Shown: positions 24,629 through 33,377 of the stretch, one piece after another
Layout of the letters: each line of letters begins with the position of its first letter
How positions within the stretch are numbered: the first letter of the stretch is position 1
Assembly: GCA_017461585.1 (NCBI GenBank)
Contig: JAFTYM010000011.1
Span: 91,568-155,567, forward strand
Direction: 5' to 3'
Source: Oscillospiraceae bacterium
GTDB lineage: Bacteria; Bacillota; Clostridia; Oscillospirales; Oscillospiraceae
DNA length: 64,000 nucleotides
Program-made: the position numbers and the translations under genes
Notes under the pieces: model-generated
Databases searched by the model: none
Seen by the model: only the letters and a program-made list of their open reading frames with translations
Told to the model about the DNA's origin: nothing

Positions 24629-25837
24629 ATGATGAATATTCCTTTTTCCCCTCCGGATATAACAGAACAGGAAATACAGGAAGTTGCTAAAACCCTGCGC
24701 TCCGGTTGGATAACTACCGGCCCACGTACAAAGGAATTGGAAAGACAAATTGCAGAGTATTGCGGAACTGAATATGCGGTTTGCTTGAATTCGCAGACGG
24801 CGTGTGCGGAGCTTGCACTACGTGTTATGGGAATAGGTGCCGGAGACGAAGTTATTACATCTGCGTATACATATACGGCATCTGCATCTGTTATAGATCA
24901 TGTTGGTGCTAAAATTGTATTGATAGATACCCAGCCGGATTCTTTTGAAATGGATTATGATGCGCTGGAAAGTGCAATCAATGAAAAGACCAAGGCAATT
25001 ATTCCGGTGGACATCGGTGGTGTTCCATGTGATTATGATAGAATATATCAAATTGTAGAGCGCAAGAAACAGCTGTTTTGCGCAAAGAATGATATACAAA
25101 AGGCGCTGGGAAGAATAGCTGTTATGGCAGATACTGCGCACTCTTTGGGTGCGGTGCGAAATGGAAAGCCGACAGGTGCGTTGGCAGACTTTTCGTCATT
25201 TTCTTTCCATGCTGTTAAAAATCTGACTACTGCCGAAGGTGGTGCGTTGACATGGCGTACAATACCGGGGGTGCGTAATGAAGAGATATACAGGATGCTT
25301 CAGCTGTTCAGTTTGCATGGACAGTCAAAAGACGCTTTGGCAAAGACTCAACTTGGTGCGTGGGAATATGATGTTGTAGGTCCTTGGTACAAATGCAATA
25401 TGACGGATGTTGCCGCAGCCATTGGTCTTGTGCAGATGAAGCGTTATGGAGATATGCTGCAGCGCCGCAGAGAGATTGTAGAAAGATATGACGCGGCATT
25501 CAAACCAATGGGGGTAAAAATGCTGGTGCATTATACCGAAGAGTATGCGTCATCCGGACATCTATATCTTTCGCGTATACCCGGTATTATTGCAGAGCAG
25601 CGTAATGAGATCATTATAAAAATGGCTGAGCGCGGAGTGGCGTGCAATGTGCATTACAAACCGCTTCCGATGCATACGGCGTATATAAACATGGGTTTTG
25701 ACATAAAGAATTATCCAAATGCTTATGAATATTTCGCCAATGAAATATCATTGCCGCTGCATACATGTCTTACAGATGAACAGGTGGAGTATATAATAAA
25801 AAATTATTCTGAAGTATTGAAAGAGTATATTGTATGA
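24629..25837 (+). CDS. DegT/DnrJ/EryC1 PLP-dependent sugar aminotransferase
   Basis: Probably aminates the 4-keto sugar made by the preceding dehydratase (PglE/WbpE-like). The 402 residues have the expected fold markers: LRSGWITTGPRTKELE at the N-terminus, the PLP-binding MADTAHSLGA and the Schiff-base lysine in SFHAVKNLTTAEGGAL (about 190-205). A second motif, YKCNMTDVAAAIGLVQMKR, is typical. The ATG at 24629 follows AGAAGGTG. The sugar-phosphate transferase gene overlaps its end. Confidence 0.93.
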   Translation: MMNIPFSPPDITEQEIQEVAKTLRSGWITTGPRTKELERQIAEYCGTEYAVCLNSQTACAELALRVMGIGAGDEVITSAYTYTASASVIDHVGAKIVLIDTQPDSFEMDYDALESAINEKTKAIIPVDIGGVPCDYDRIYQIVERKKQLFCAKNDIQKALGRIAVMADTAHSLGAVRNGKPTGALADFSSFSFHAVKNLTTAEGGALTWRTIPGVRNEEIYRMLQLFSLHGQSKDALAKTQLGAWEYDVVGPWYKCNMTDVAAAIGLVQMKRYGDMLQRRREIVERYDAAFKPMGVKMLVHYTEEYASSGHLYLSRIPGIIAEQRNEIIIKMAERGVACNVHYKPLPMHTAYINMGFDIKNYPNAYEYFANEISLPLHTCLTDEQVEYIIKNYSEVLKEYIV

Positions 25838-26574
25838 TATTGAAGAAATGGGAAGCGTTGCCGGAACAGTTGAGAACTGATGAGGTAAAACCTTACTATG
25901 AGATATTGAACAAGAAGCGATTGAGCCTTGTTTTCAAACGCGTGTTTGATATTGTTGCGGCGGCTATCATGCTGCTGATACTGTCACCGGTGTTTTTAGT
26001 GCTGGCAATTGCAATCAAGGTCGACTCACCGGGGCCTGTGTTTTACAGACAAGTCAGAGTTACGCAATATGGAAAGGAATTTAGAATTTTTAAATTTAGG
26101 TCTATGGTGAGCAATGCGGATAAAATCGGAACACAGGTAACAGTAGGCAATGACAGCAGGATTACAAGGGTTGGAAAGCTGATACGTAAGTGTCGATTGG
26201 ATGAAATCTGTCAGCTGATCGATATTTTAAGAGGTACCATGACTTTTGTGGGAACGCGTCCTGAAGTACCGAAATATGTTGCTGAGTATACTCCTGAAAT
26301 GATGGCGACACTTCTGCTACCTGCTGGAGTCACATCTGAGGCAAGCATTTTTTATAGAGACGAAGACCGTTTGCTTGAAGGTGCGGTCGATGTAGATAAG
26401 GCATATTTGCACGATGTCCTTCCGGGGAAAATGTATTATAATCTTAATGCAATAGAGAACTTCGGCTTTTTTCATGATATTAAGGTCATGTTTATGACTG
26501 TTTTTGCTGTGTTGGGCAAGGAGTATGTGCATGAAAAGGCTGACGATGACAAAATGAAGGAGTCTGGCCAATGA
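25834..26574 (+). CDS. Initiating sugar-phosphate transferase (polyprenyl glycosylphosphotransferase)
   Basis: Transfers a sugar-1-phosphate to undecaprenyl phosphate and so starts repeat-unit assembly at the inner membrane leaflet. The 246 residues have one membrane hairpin at about 35-57 (VAAAIMLLILSPVFLVLAIAIKVDSPGPVFYRQ), then KFRSMV, the conserved RKCRLDEICQLIDILRGTMTFVGTRPE catalytic stretch, and a short C-terminus. It overlaps both neighbours by ATGA. The substrate is likely the UDP-amino sugar from the two preceding enzymes (PglC-like logic), by inference. Confidence 0.93.
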   Translation: MILKKWEALPEQLRTDEVKPYYEILNKKRLSLVFKRVFDIVAAAIMLLILSPVFLVLAIAIKVDSPGPVFYRQVRVTQYGKEFRIFKFRSMVSNADKIGTQVTVGNDSRITRVGKLIRKCRLDEICQLIDILRGTMTFVGTRPEVPKYVAEYTPEMMATLLLPAGVTSEASIFYRDEDRLLEGAVDVDKAYLHDVLPGKMYYNLNAIENFGFFHDIKVMFMTVFAVLGKEYVHEKADDDKMKESGQ

Positions 26575-27323
26575 TTGAAGGTCTTGTATCTGTAATTATG
26601 CCTACATACAATTGTGGGAGATTCATTACAGAAACCATTGCGTCTATACAGATGCAAACTTATACAAATTGGGAAATCGAGATTGTAGACGATTGTTCTA
26701 AAGATGATACAAGAGAAATTGTTGAGGCAATGATGGCAAAAGATTCCCGCATCCATTATTACTGTCTTGAAACGAACTCCGGTGCAGCTGTTGCAAGAAC
26801 CGAAGCAATGAAACGGGCGCGGGGCGAATATATGGCTTTTTGTGATAGCGATGATTTGTGGATGCCGGATAAGCTGGAAAAGCAGCTGAAGTTTATGACA
26901 GACAATGGGTACGTATTCTCTTGTACGGCATATGAGCAAATTGATGAAGAAAGCAAAAGCCTGAATCGTGTAATAAAAACGGTTCAAAAGACAGACTACA
27001 ATCGCCTGTTGCTGGATTGTCCTGTGGGTAACTCCTCTGTCATGTACAATGTGGATGCTATGGGGAAATTTGAGGTTCCGAACATTCGGAAACGAAATGA
27101 TGATGCATTATGGTTGCAGATGTTGAAAAAAGAAAAGTATATCTGGGGAATGCCGGATGTATTGATGCGTTATCGAATCCGGAGTAATTCTATATCCAGC
27201 AATAAGCTAAAGGTAATCAAATATCACTGGATTCTGTATCGTGATATTGAACATCTGAGCGTTTTCAGATCGTTATTCCATATTGGCTTTTGGTGTTTTC
27301 TGAAGGTGTTTGGAATTAAATGA
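26571..27323 (+). CDS. Family 2 glycosyltransferase
   Basis: GT-A fold transferase adding a sugar to the lipid-linked repeat unit at the cytoplasmic face. The 250 residues have VSVIMPTYNCGRFITETIASIQMQTYTNWEIEIVDDCSKDDT at the N-terminus, the nucleotide-binding CDSDDLW (DxD) near 96, and a C-terminal acceptor-binding part. It overlaps the upstream gene by ATGA. The coding sequence is AT-richer than the first genes of the locus. Confidence 0.92.
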   Translation: MIEGLVSVIMPTYNCGRFITETIASIQMQTYTNWEIEIVDDCSKDDTREIVEAMMAKDSRIHYYCLETNSGAAVARTEAMKRARGEYMAFCDSDDLWMPDKLEKQLKFMTDNGYVFSCTAYEQIDEESKSLNRVIKTVQKTDYNRLLLDCPVGNSSVMYNVDAMGKFEVPNIRKRNDDALWLQMLKKEKYIWGMPDVLMRYRIRSNSISSNKLKVIKYHWILYRDIEHLSVFRSLFHIGFWCFLKVFGIK

Positions 27324-27345
27324 ACGTAAAGGGAGCCCGTTGAGT

Positions 27346-28116
27346 ATGAATGTACAAGTGCTAGTCGCAGCGATGCATCAAACTGACCATGCGCTACTGG
27401 AGAAAATGAATATTCAAAGTTCGGCTATCGTTGCAAACCAGTGCGACCGTAATGAGATTGAAGACTTTGTGTGGAACGGACATAAAATTCGTTACTTGAA
27501 TTTTACAGAGCGAGGCGTTGGATTGAATCGTAATAATGCGCTGATGCGTGCCGATGGAGAGATTTGTTTGTTTGCGGACGATGATATGGTATATGTAGAT
27601 TCATATACCCAAATTGTTACCGATGCATTTAAACAGTATCCAGATGCTGATGTTATGATATTTAACTTGATTGAGCCTATAAAAACACGCTATGTAATTC
27701 AAAAGGCAAGAAGGGTGTCATATCTTAATTTTCTTCGTTATGGAACGGCGCGAGTGGCGATAAAAACCAAATCAATTAGAAATCATGGAATCTATTTTAA
27801 TCAGTGTTTTGGTGGTGGTACTGAACATTGCCATGGTGAAGATAATTTGTTTTTGGCAGAATGCTTGAAAAAAGGACTGAAAATTTATGCTGTTCCATTT
27901 TTTATTGCAGAACTGACGGAAGAACGAGCATCAAGTTGGAATACAGGATATGATGAAAAGTATTTGCGTGATCAAGGCGTTTTGTATAGAACTATGTCAA
28001 GGCGTTTATGGAGGCTGTTGTGTTTACAAGATGCAATAAGACATTGTGGCAAATATGGCAGTTCTTGGCTAAAGATATATCGCACAATGACTAGACAAAA
28101 GAATCGTGTTTTTTGA
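27346..28116 (+). CDS. Glycosyltransferase family A-like protein
   Basis: About 256 residues. A GT-A-like fold is suggested by LNRNNALMRADGEICLFADDDMVY (DDD near 81) and the later GGGTEHCHGEDNLFLAECLKKG segment. The N-terminus, MNVQVLVAAMHQTDHALLEKMNI, lacks the usual YN motif of classical GT2 enzymes; similar divergent proteins occur in other polysaccharide loci. The start at 27346 (AAAGGGAG upstream) was preferred over a TTG at 27310. AT-rich coding sequence. Confidence 0.8.
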   Translation: MNVQVLVAAMHQTDHALLEKMNIQSSAIVANQCDRNEIEDFVWNGHKIRYLNFTERGVGLNRNNALMRADGEICLFADDDMVYVDSYTQIVTDAFKQYPDADVMIFNLIEPIKTRYVIQKARRVSYLNFLRYGTARVAIKTKSIRNHGIYFNQCFGGGTEHCHGEDNLFLAECLKKGLKIYAVPFFIAELTEERASSWNTGYDEKYLRDQGVLYRTMSRRLWRLLCLQDAIRHCGKYGSSWLKIYRTMTRQKNRVF

Positions 28117-28139
28117 TTGAAAGATGGAAGTGTAAAGGA

Positions 28140-29582
28140 ATGCTCAGGAGATTAAAACAAGTGAACACAAAGATAGGAATCTTTGCTTATAAATTTGTGA
28201 ATATAACGTCGGCACCATATTGTCGAGTGATAATAATGCTTGCGATAAAGTACCTATATATTCTTTTGTCTGTGATAATATTAAAAGATTTATGGTATGT
28301 AGGATCTGATGGATACAACGTTTCTTTTGTGTTGTGGAAAGAAATATTGGGTTCCATCGTATTTGTTTTGGTCTCGTTTTTTGTTCTTTGCAAGAAGTTC
28401 AATGGGAATTTGATAAATTCTGTTATTACTCTTTTGTTTATTCTTTATTATATTCCGTTAAATTCTGCATTTTCGATAAATAATCAACCTGTTGTTTACT
28501 TCCTTTTAAGTAATATTTATTTTATATTGATTATTGTTGCAACAAAACTTCTTTCTGAAGTGGTAAAGCGTACAAAAAAAGATAAACCTCAAAATAATCC
28601 GGAGAAGTTATACACGGATAAAGGCGTTTTATGCTGTTGTGCGGCACTATGTATAGTTTTTATAATTTTCAAATTGGCGTACAACGGATTTAGTTTATCT
28701 GTTTCTATGGAAGCTGAATCAGTTTATAGTAATCGAGCCGAGATGGTAGAGTTTTTTGATAATATTTCGGGTTCAGCGTTGGCGTATTTTTTGACAATTA
28801 TTCGAAATGTAGCTTCGATTGCGGCGCATTATTATTTTTTTGTTTCTATTATTCAAAAAAAATGGTTACATGCGGCATTGGCTGTTTTGTGTTTGCTATC
28901 GCAATATTCAATTTCTTCGAGCAAAGGCGGGCTTCTTTTTGTTGCAGTGATTGTAGTGCTATATATTTGTTACAAGTTTGACGTTTTGAAGTATTTCGAT
29001 AGATTTGTGGAATATGGCATGTTGGCGGTTTTGATAGTTTGTTTAATAGAACACTTTCTTCTTAGGAGTGATTACGTTTTTATTGTGATTATTCGCAGAA
29101 TGATGTATTATCCAGCATGGCTTTCAACAATGTACAGCGAATATTTTCTTGAAAATGGACCTGTTTTATGGACACAAAATGTATTTTTGCTCCAAAATAT
29201 ATTTGAGCCGAAATATGCTATATCTCCGTTGGAAATTATCAGCACTACATATTTTGGAGGGGAGATTCCTTCACCTAATAGTGGCCTTTATGCTGAGGCG
29301 ATAATGCATTTTGCGGAATGGGGGATACTTATATATCCTGTTTTATTGGCGGTTGTCTTTATTGTTTCTGAAAGGATACTTGCACCGTATGGAAAACCAG
29401 TGCAAATTTTTATGGCATTAAAACTTGTGCTGCAATTGCAAAATGTGCCGCTGATGAGAACGGATAGTATTTTAACCTACTTTTTATTCCTTTTTATATT
29501 ATGGATTGTTCCCAAGCTACAGATAGAAAAGCAATACAAAAAATTGGTTGGATGCTTAAAATGTAAGAGGATTTCGGATTAG
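28140..29582 (+). CDS. O-antigen/capsule repeat-unit polymerase (Wzy-like)
   Basis: About 480 residues with ten or more hydrophobic segments and a large hydrophilic stretch late in the protein (about 340-400), the usual shape of Wzy polymerases, which join repeat units on the outer face of the membrane. The primary sequence has no short motif to prove this. The assignment rests on topology, length and position between glycosyltransferases. Very AT-rich with poly-T runs. The start is uncertain: ATG 28140 (AAAGGA just upstream) or a TTG at 28113. Confidence 0.75.
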   Translation: MLRRLKQVNTKIGIFAYKFVNITSAPYCRVIIMLAIKYLYILLSVIILKDLWYVGSDGYNVSFVLWKEILGSIVFVLVSFFVLCKKFNGNLINSVITLLFILYYIPLNSAFSINNQPVVYFLLSNIYFILIIVATKLLSEVVKRTKKDKPQNNPEKLYTDKGVLCCCAALCIVFIIFKLAYNGFSLSVSMEAESVYSNRAEMVEFFDNISGSALAYFLTIIRNVASIAAHYYFFVSIIQKKWLHAALAVLCLLSQYSISSSKGGLLFVAVIVVLYICYKFDVLKYFDRFVEYGMLAVLIVCLIEHFLLRSDYVFIVIIRRMMYYPAWLSTMYSEYFLENGPVLWTQNVFLLQNIFEPKYAISPLEIISTTYFGGEIPSPNSGLYAEAIMHFAEWGILIYPVLLAVVFIVSERILAPYGKPVQIFMALKLVLQLQNVPLMRTDSILTYFLFLFILWIVPKLQIEKQYKKLVGCLKCKRISD

Positions 29583-29593
29583 GGAGGAGTTAT

Positions 29594-30595
29594 ATGCAAT
29601 CGGGAATAATGGTTTCAATTGTGTGCTTGGCATACAATCATGAGAAATATATTAGACAGACATTAGATGGGTTTTTATCACAAAAAACTGAATTTGCTTT
29701 TGAAGCAATTATTCATGACGATGCATCTACAGATAATACCTCTAAAGTGATACGTGAGTATGCACAGCGGTATCCAGATATAATAAAGCCTGTATATCAA
29801 ACTGAGAATCAATATTCCAAGGGGACGAACATAAAACGTGAGTTCATTTGTCCGCTTATCAAGGGACGGTATGTAGCGATTTGTGAAGGCGATGATTATT
29901 GGACAGATATATATAAGCTGCAGCGCCAGATAGATGCAATGGAAGTACATAGTGAATGCAATATGTGTGTTCATAGAGTTTCAGAGGTGAATGAAGACGG
30001 TACACCGACAGGCAGAAGTTTCCCTGCTGGTGTGGTAACGGAGGGGGCTATACCATCAAAAGATTTTTTTGAGATCAGTAAAGAATATAGCTTTCATACT
30101 AGCAGTTATATTTTTCGCGCAGAGCATTACATAGAATATATACAAAATCCGCCGGAGTTTGTTATAAAGTGCGATGTGGGTGATGAACCATATATGATGT
30201 ATTTTGGGAATTTAAGCGATGTGTTTTATATTGATGATGATATGTCGTGCTATAGACGAGGAGTAGCAGAGAGCTGGAGTTTTATTCAAAACACAAATGT
30301 GGATAGAATAGTTCGACACGCTCATATAATGATTGACACATATAGTTCGTTTGATGATTTTTCGGGGCGGAAGTATCATCGCGCGATTGTTGAACGAATA
30401 TCTTATCAAATGGTAGTGTCATCAATTTTGGAAAAAAATGCCAAACAATTGTTACGTAAAGAGAATAGAGAGTATTTTAATGTGTTGACAACAACAAAAA
30501 AAATATATGTGGTCTTCAGTGTGTTTTTACCTGAGATGATGAGAAAAATATATTTAAAGCGTCGAACTCATATGTTATTAAAAAGAGATAGTTAA
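29594..30595 (+). CDS. Family 2 glycosyltransferase
   Basis: 333 residues. The N-terminus VSIVCLAYNHEKYIRQTLDGFLSQKTEFAFEAIIHDDASTDNT is the standard GT2 nucleotide-sugar binding part, with CEGDDYW (GDD) near 94. The form closely resembles GT2 enzymes frequently found in capsule loci. The ATG at 29594 follows GGGAGG. AT-rich. Acceptor and donor are unknown. Confidence 0.9.
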   Translation: MQSGIMVSIVCLAYNHEKYIRQTLDGFLSQKTEFAFEAIIHDDASTDNTSKVIREYAQRYPDIIKPVYQTENQYSKGTNIKREFICPLIKGRYVAICEGDDYWTDIYKLQRQIDAMEVHSECNMCVHRVSEVNEDGTPTGRSFPAGVVTEGAIPSKDFFEISKEYSFHTSSYIFRAEHYIEYIQNPPEFVIKCDVGDEPYMMYFGNLSDVFYIDDDMSCYRRGVAESWSFIQNTNVDRIVRHAHIMIDTYSSFDDFSGRKYHRAIVERISYQMVVSSILEKNAKQLLRKENREYFNVLTTTKKIYVVFSVFLPEMMRKIYLKRRTHMLLKRDS

Positions 30596-30640
30596 TTAAA
30601 ATGCTGAGCTGGTGTATGGTAAATAAATATAGTGGCGAAG

Positions 30641-30685
30641 TATTCTATATAGTTTTTTATATAAAACAGAAAACTATATAGAATA
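30641..30685. repeat. Perfect 16-bp inverted repeat
   Basis: TATTCTATATAGTTTT (30641-30656) and its exact complement (30670-30685) with a 13-bp spacer, in the 113-bp gap between a glycosyltransferase and the flippase gene. There is no GC-rich stem or T tract of a normal terminator, so an operator or weak hairpin is more likely. Confidence 0.8.
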
Positions 30686-30708
30686 AGTGTTGGTTTAGGG
30701 GGCGGCTT

Positions 30709-32142
30709 TTGAAAAAGGCATTAATATGGAAACTGCTTGAACGCTTTGGTGTCCAGGGGGTTCAGTTTGTACTGCAGATTGTTTTAGCAAGAATCTTAGA
30801 CTCTGAGCATTACGGAGTTCTGTCGTTGATGATAGTTTTTACAACGCTGGCAGATGTGTTTGTGCAAAAAGGATTCAGTACAGCTCTTGTACAAAATAAA
30901 GACGTAACGGATGAGGACTATTCCTCTGTGTTCTGGATCTCAATACTTATTGCGTGTGTGCTGTATGTGCTGCTTTTCTTTGCGGCACCGGTGATTGCAG
31001 CGTTCTACAATATGCCTGATATCGTGGTACCGTTCAGAGTGCTGTCTTTGATGCTGATACCCGGTGCGCTCAACTCTGTTCAGCTGGCTAAAATCAGTCG
31101 TGAGATGGATTTTAAAAAGGTTTTTTTCAGCAATATAGGTGGTATAGCGGTTTCCGGTGTTGCAGGAATCGTTGTCGCTTATTTAGGCGGTGGCTTATGG
31201 GCACTTGTTGTGCAGACGCTGCTGAATACAGTAGTGGCGTGTATCGTTATGCGATTTACAGTTCGCTTAAAGATCCGCTTAGTATGTAACTTAGAACGGG
31301 TTAAGGTGCTGTTTGGTTACGGTTGGAAGTTGCTGTTGTCAAGCTTGCTGGATACTGTTTATCAGGATTTGAGAAGCTTGGTAATTGCTAAAAAATATGA
31401 TTCCGGAACGCTGGGATACTACAACAGAGGTAAGCAATTTCCTCAGTTTATCATAAATGCGGTTAACGGTGCTGTTCAAAGCGTCCTGCTTCCTGCGATG
31501 TCTGCTGAACAGGATGATAAAACAAAGGTCAAAGCTATGATGCGAAACTCCATCACATTGAGCTCGTATATCATATTTCCGATGATGGCAGGACTTGCCG
31601 GAGTGGCTGCACCTTTGGTGAGTTTGCTGCTTACGGATAAGTGGCTGCCGTGTGTTCCGTACATCCAAATATACTGCTTTACCTTTGCGTTTTATCCTGT
31701 ACACACATGCAATCTGCAGGCAATTAACGCAATGGGCAGAAGTGACGTTTTTCTGAAGCTGGAAATTATTAAAAAAGTAATGGGCGTTGCAACATTGGTA
31801 GTAGCGGTGTTTTGTTTTGATTCACCAATTGCTATCGCGCTGACGGGAATGGTAACAGGTCTTATAAGCTGTTTTATCAATGCAGCGCCGAACAAAAAAT
31901 TGGTCGGTTATTCATATTTTGAGCAGATCAAGGATATCCTTCCCTATTTACTGCTCTCGGGCGTAATGTGCGTTATTGTGCTGTTAATTGGAAATATAAA
32001 TATAGCACCTATATTTATAATCATCATACAGATAATAACCGGAATAGCTGTATATCTTGCTTTGTCTGCGATATTCAAGCTGGCACCTTTGAAAATGCTG
32101 CTGCAGATAATAAAAAAGCGGAGCATAAAGAATAATCAATGA
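30709..32142 (+). CDS. Wzx-type polysaccharide flippase
   Basis: MOP-superfamily transporter of 477 residues with about 12-14 hydrophobic segments, which exports lipid-linked repeat units to the outer leaflet for Wzy. The N-terminal KALIWKLLERFGVQGVQFVLQIVLARILDSEHYGVLSLM and FVQKGFSTALVQ are typical of Wzx/RfbX/TuaB-like proteins. The start is the TTG at 30709 with AGGGGGCGG upstream; no suitable ATG exists at the conserved N-terminus. GC content returns toward that of the flanks from here. Confidence 0.9.
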   Translation: MKKALIWKLLERFGVQGVQFVLQIVLARILDSEHYGVLSLMIVFTTLADVFVQKGFSTALVQNKDVTDEDYSSVFWISILIACVLYVLLFFAAPVIAAFYNMPDIVVPFRVLSLMLIPGALNSVQLAKISREMDFKKVFFSNIGGIAVSGVAGIVVAYLGGGLWALVVQTLLNTVVACIVMRFTVRLKIRLVCNLERVKVLFGYGWKLLLSSLLDTVYQDLRSLVIAKKYDSGTLGYYNRGKQFPQFIINAVNGAVQSVLLPAMSAEQDDKTKVKAMMRNSITLSSYIIFPMMAGLAGVAAPLVSLLLTDKWLPCVPYIQIYCFTFAFYPVHTCNLQAINAMGRSDVFLKLEIIKKVMGVATLVVAVFCFDSPIAIALTGMVTGLISCFINAAPNKKLVGYSYFEQIKDILPYLLLSGVMCVIVLLIGNINIAPIFIIIIQIITGIAVYLALSAIFKLAPLKMLLQIIKKRSIKNNQ

Positions 32143-32153
32143 GGTAAACATAT

Positions 32154-33359
32154 ATGAAAAAACTACTGCTGTTGGGCGGTTCAGCGCAGCAGATCATTGC
32201 TATTGAAACAGCTAAGCGTATGGGATATGAAACCATACTTTGCGATTATTTGCCCGATAACCCGGGACAGTATTATGCAGACAGGTTCTATCAGGTCAGC
32301 ACAACTGACAAACAAGCTGTGCTTGACATTGCCAGAAAAGCAAATATAGATGGCATTGTGGCCTATGCTTCAGACCCTGCTGCGCCAACAGCGGCGTATG
32401 TGGCAGAACAGCTTGGTCTGCCTGGAAGTCCCTATGAGTCTGTGGAAATACTGTGCAACAAGGACCGCTTCAGAAAATTTCTTTCGGAGCATGGCTTTTG
32501 CACTCCAAAGGCAAAAGGGTATACGGATATTGATGAAGCTTGTTCTGATATTAAAAACGGATATTTTACAATGCCGGTTATTGTCAAACCTGTTGATTCG
32601 TCCGGAAGTAAAGGCGTTGGAAGAATAGATGATTGTGCAGAGGCTGTGGACAAGCTTATATATGCAATGTCTTTTTCGAGAGAAAAACGAATTATTGTAG
32701 AAGAATATGTTGAAATGTTTGGCTATCAAATAGCGGGAGACGGATTATCTGTTGACGGACAGCTTGTGTTCAGATATTTTGCCAACGATCATTTCAATCC
32801 CAAGTGTGTAAATCCGTTTGTGCCTATTTCAGCCAGCTTTCCTTATAATATGCCGGCTGAAGTTCAGGATAAGGTTCATGATGAGATCCAAAGACTGATC
32901 ACGCTGCTTGGGATGAAGACCACTACATACAATTTTGATTTAAGAATAGATAAGGACTACAATGTATATCTGATGGAAATAGCACCAAGAGACGGCGGCA
33001 ATTATATTCCGCAGATCATTCGTTATGCAACGGGAGTTGATCTGGTTGAATGTTCAATAAAGGCTGCAGTTGGTGAAACGATAGATACGGCAAACTTTGG
33101 GAAGCCGGAAGGATACTGGGCGTATTTTGCAGTTCACAGCCTGCAAGACGGTGTTTTAGACAGAATTGTAATAGCTGAAGATGTGGAAAAAAACAACATT
33201 GTTGAAAACCATATCATCAAAAAGCCCGGTGATGAGATACACGCTTTTACAGGAGCTAATACTACTCTGGGTATTTTGCTTATGAAGTTTGAGAGTATGG
33301 AAAAAATGCTTTATATGATGGATCATTCCGATGAATGGATTCAGGTAGTGCTGAAATAA
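32154..33359 (+). CDS. ATP-grasp carboxylate-amine ligase-like protein
   Basis: 401 residues with the ATP-grasp layout of biotin-carboxylase/CarB-like enzymes. It has an N-terminal pre-ATP-grasp Rossmann part (LLLGGSAQQIIAIETAKRMGYE) and the ATP-binding segment PVIVKPVDSSGSKGVGRIDD (about 139-158). RIIVEEYVEM follows, and metal ligands lie in YLMEIAPRDGGNYIPQII (about 272-289). The family forms acyl-phosphate intermediates and joins a carboxylate to an amine or other nucleophile. In this locus it may attach an amino acid or another acid to an amino sugar, by inference. AGGT precedes the ATG. Confidence 0.88.
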   Translation: MKKLLLLGGSAQQIIAIETAKRMGYETILCDYLPDNPGQYYADRFYQVSTTDKQAVLDIARKANIDGIVAYASDPAAPTAAYVAEQLGLPGSPYESVEILCNKDRFRKFLSEHGFCTPKAKGYTDIDEACSDIKNGYFTMPVIVKPVDSSGSKGVGRIDDCAEAVDKLIYAMSFSREKRIIVEEYVEMFGYQIAGDGLSVDGQLVFRYFANDHFNPKCVNPFVPISASFPYNMPAEVQDKVHDEIQRLITLLGMKTTTYNFDLRIDKDYNVYLMEIAPRDGGNYIPQIIRYATGVDLVECSIKAAVGETIDTANFGKPEGYWAYFAVHSLQDGVLDRIVIAEDVEKNNIVENHIIKKPGDEIHAFTGANTTLGILLMKFESMEKMLYMMDHSDEWIQVVLK

Positions 33360-33377
33360 AAGAGAGGAAACGGCATA

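Noticed and set aside
30641-30685. Invertible promoter (phase-variation switch)
   Set aside because: The arms are separated by only 13 bp, with no complete promoter between them and no recombinase gene nearby.
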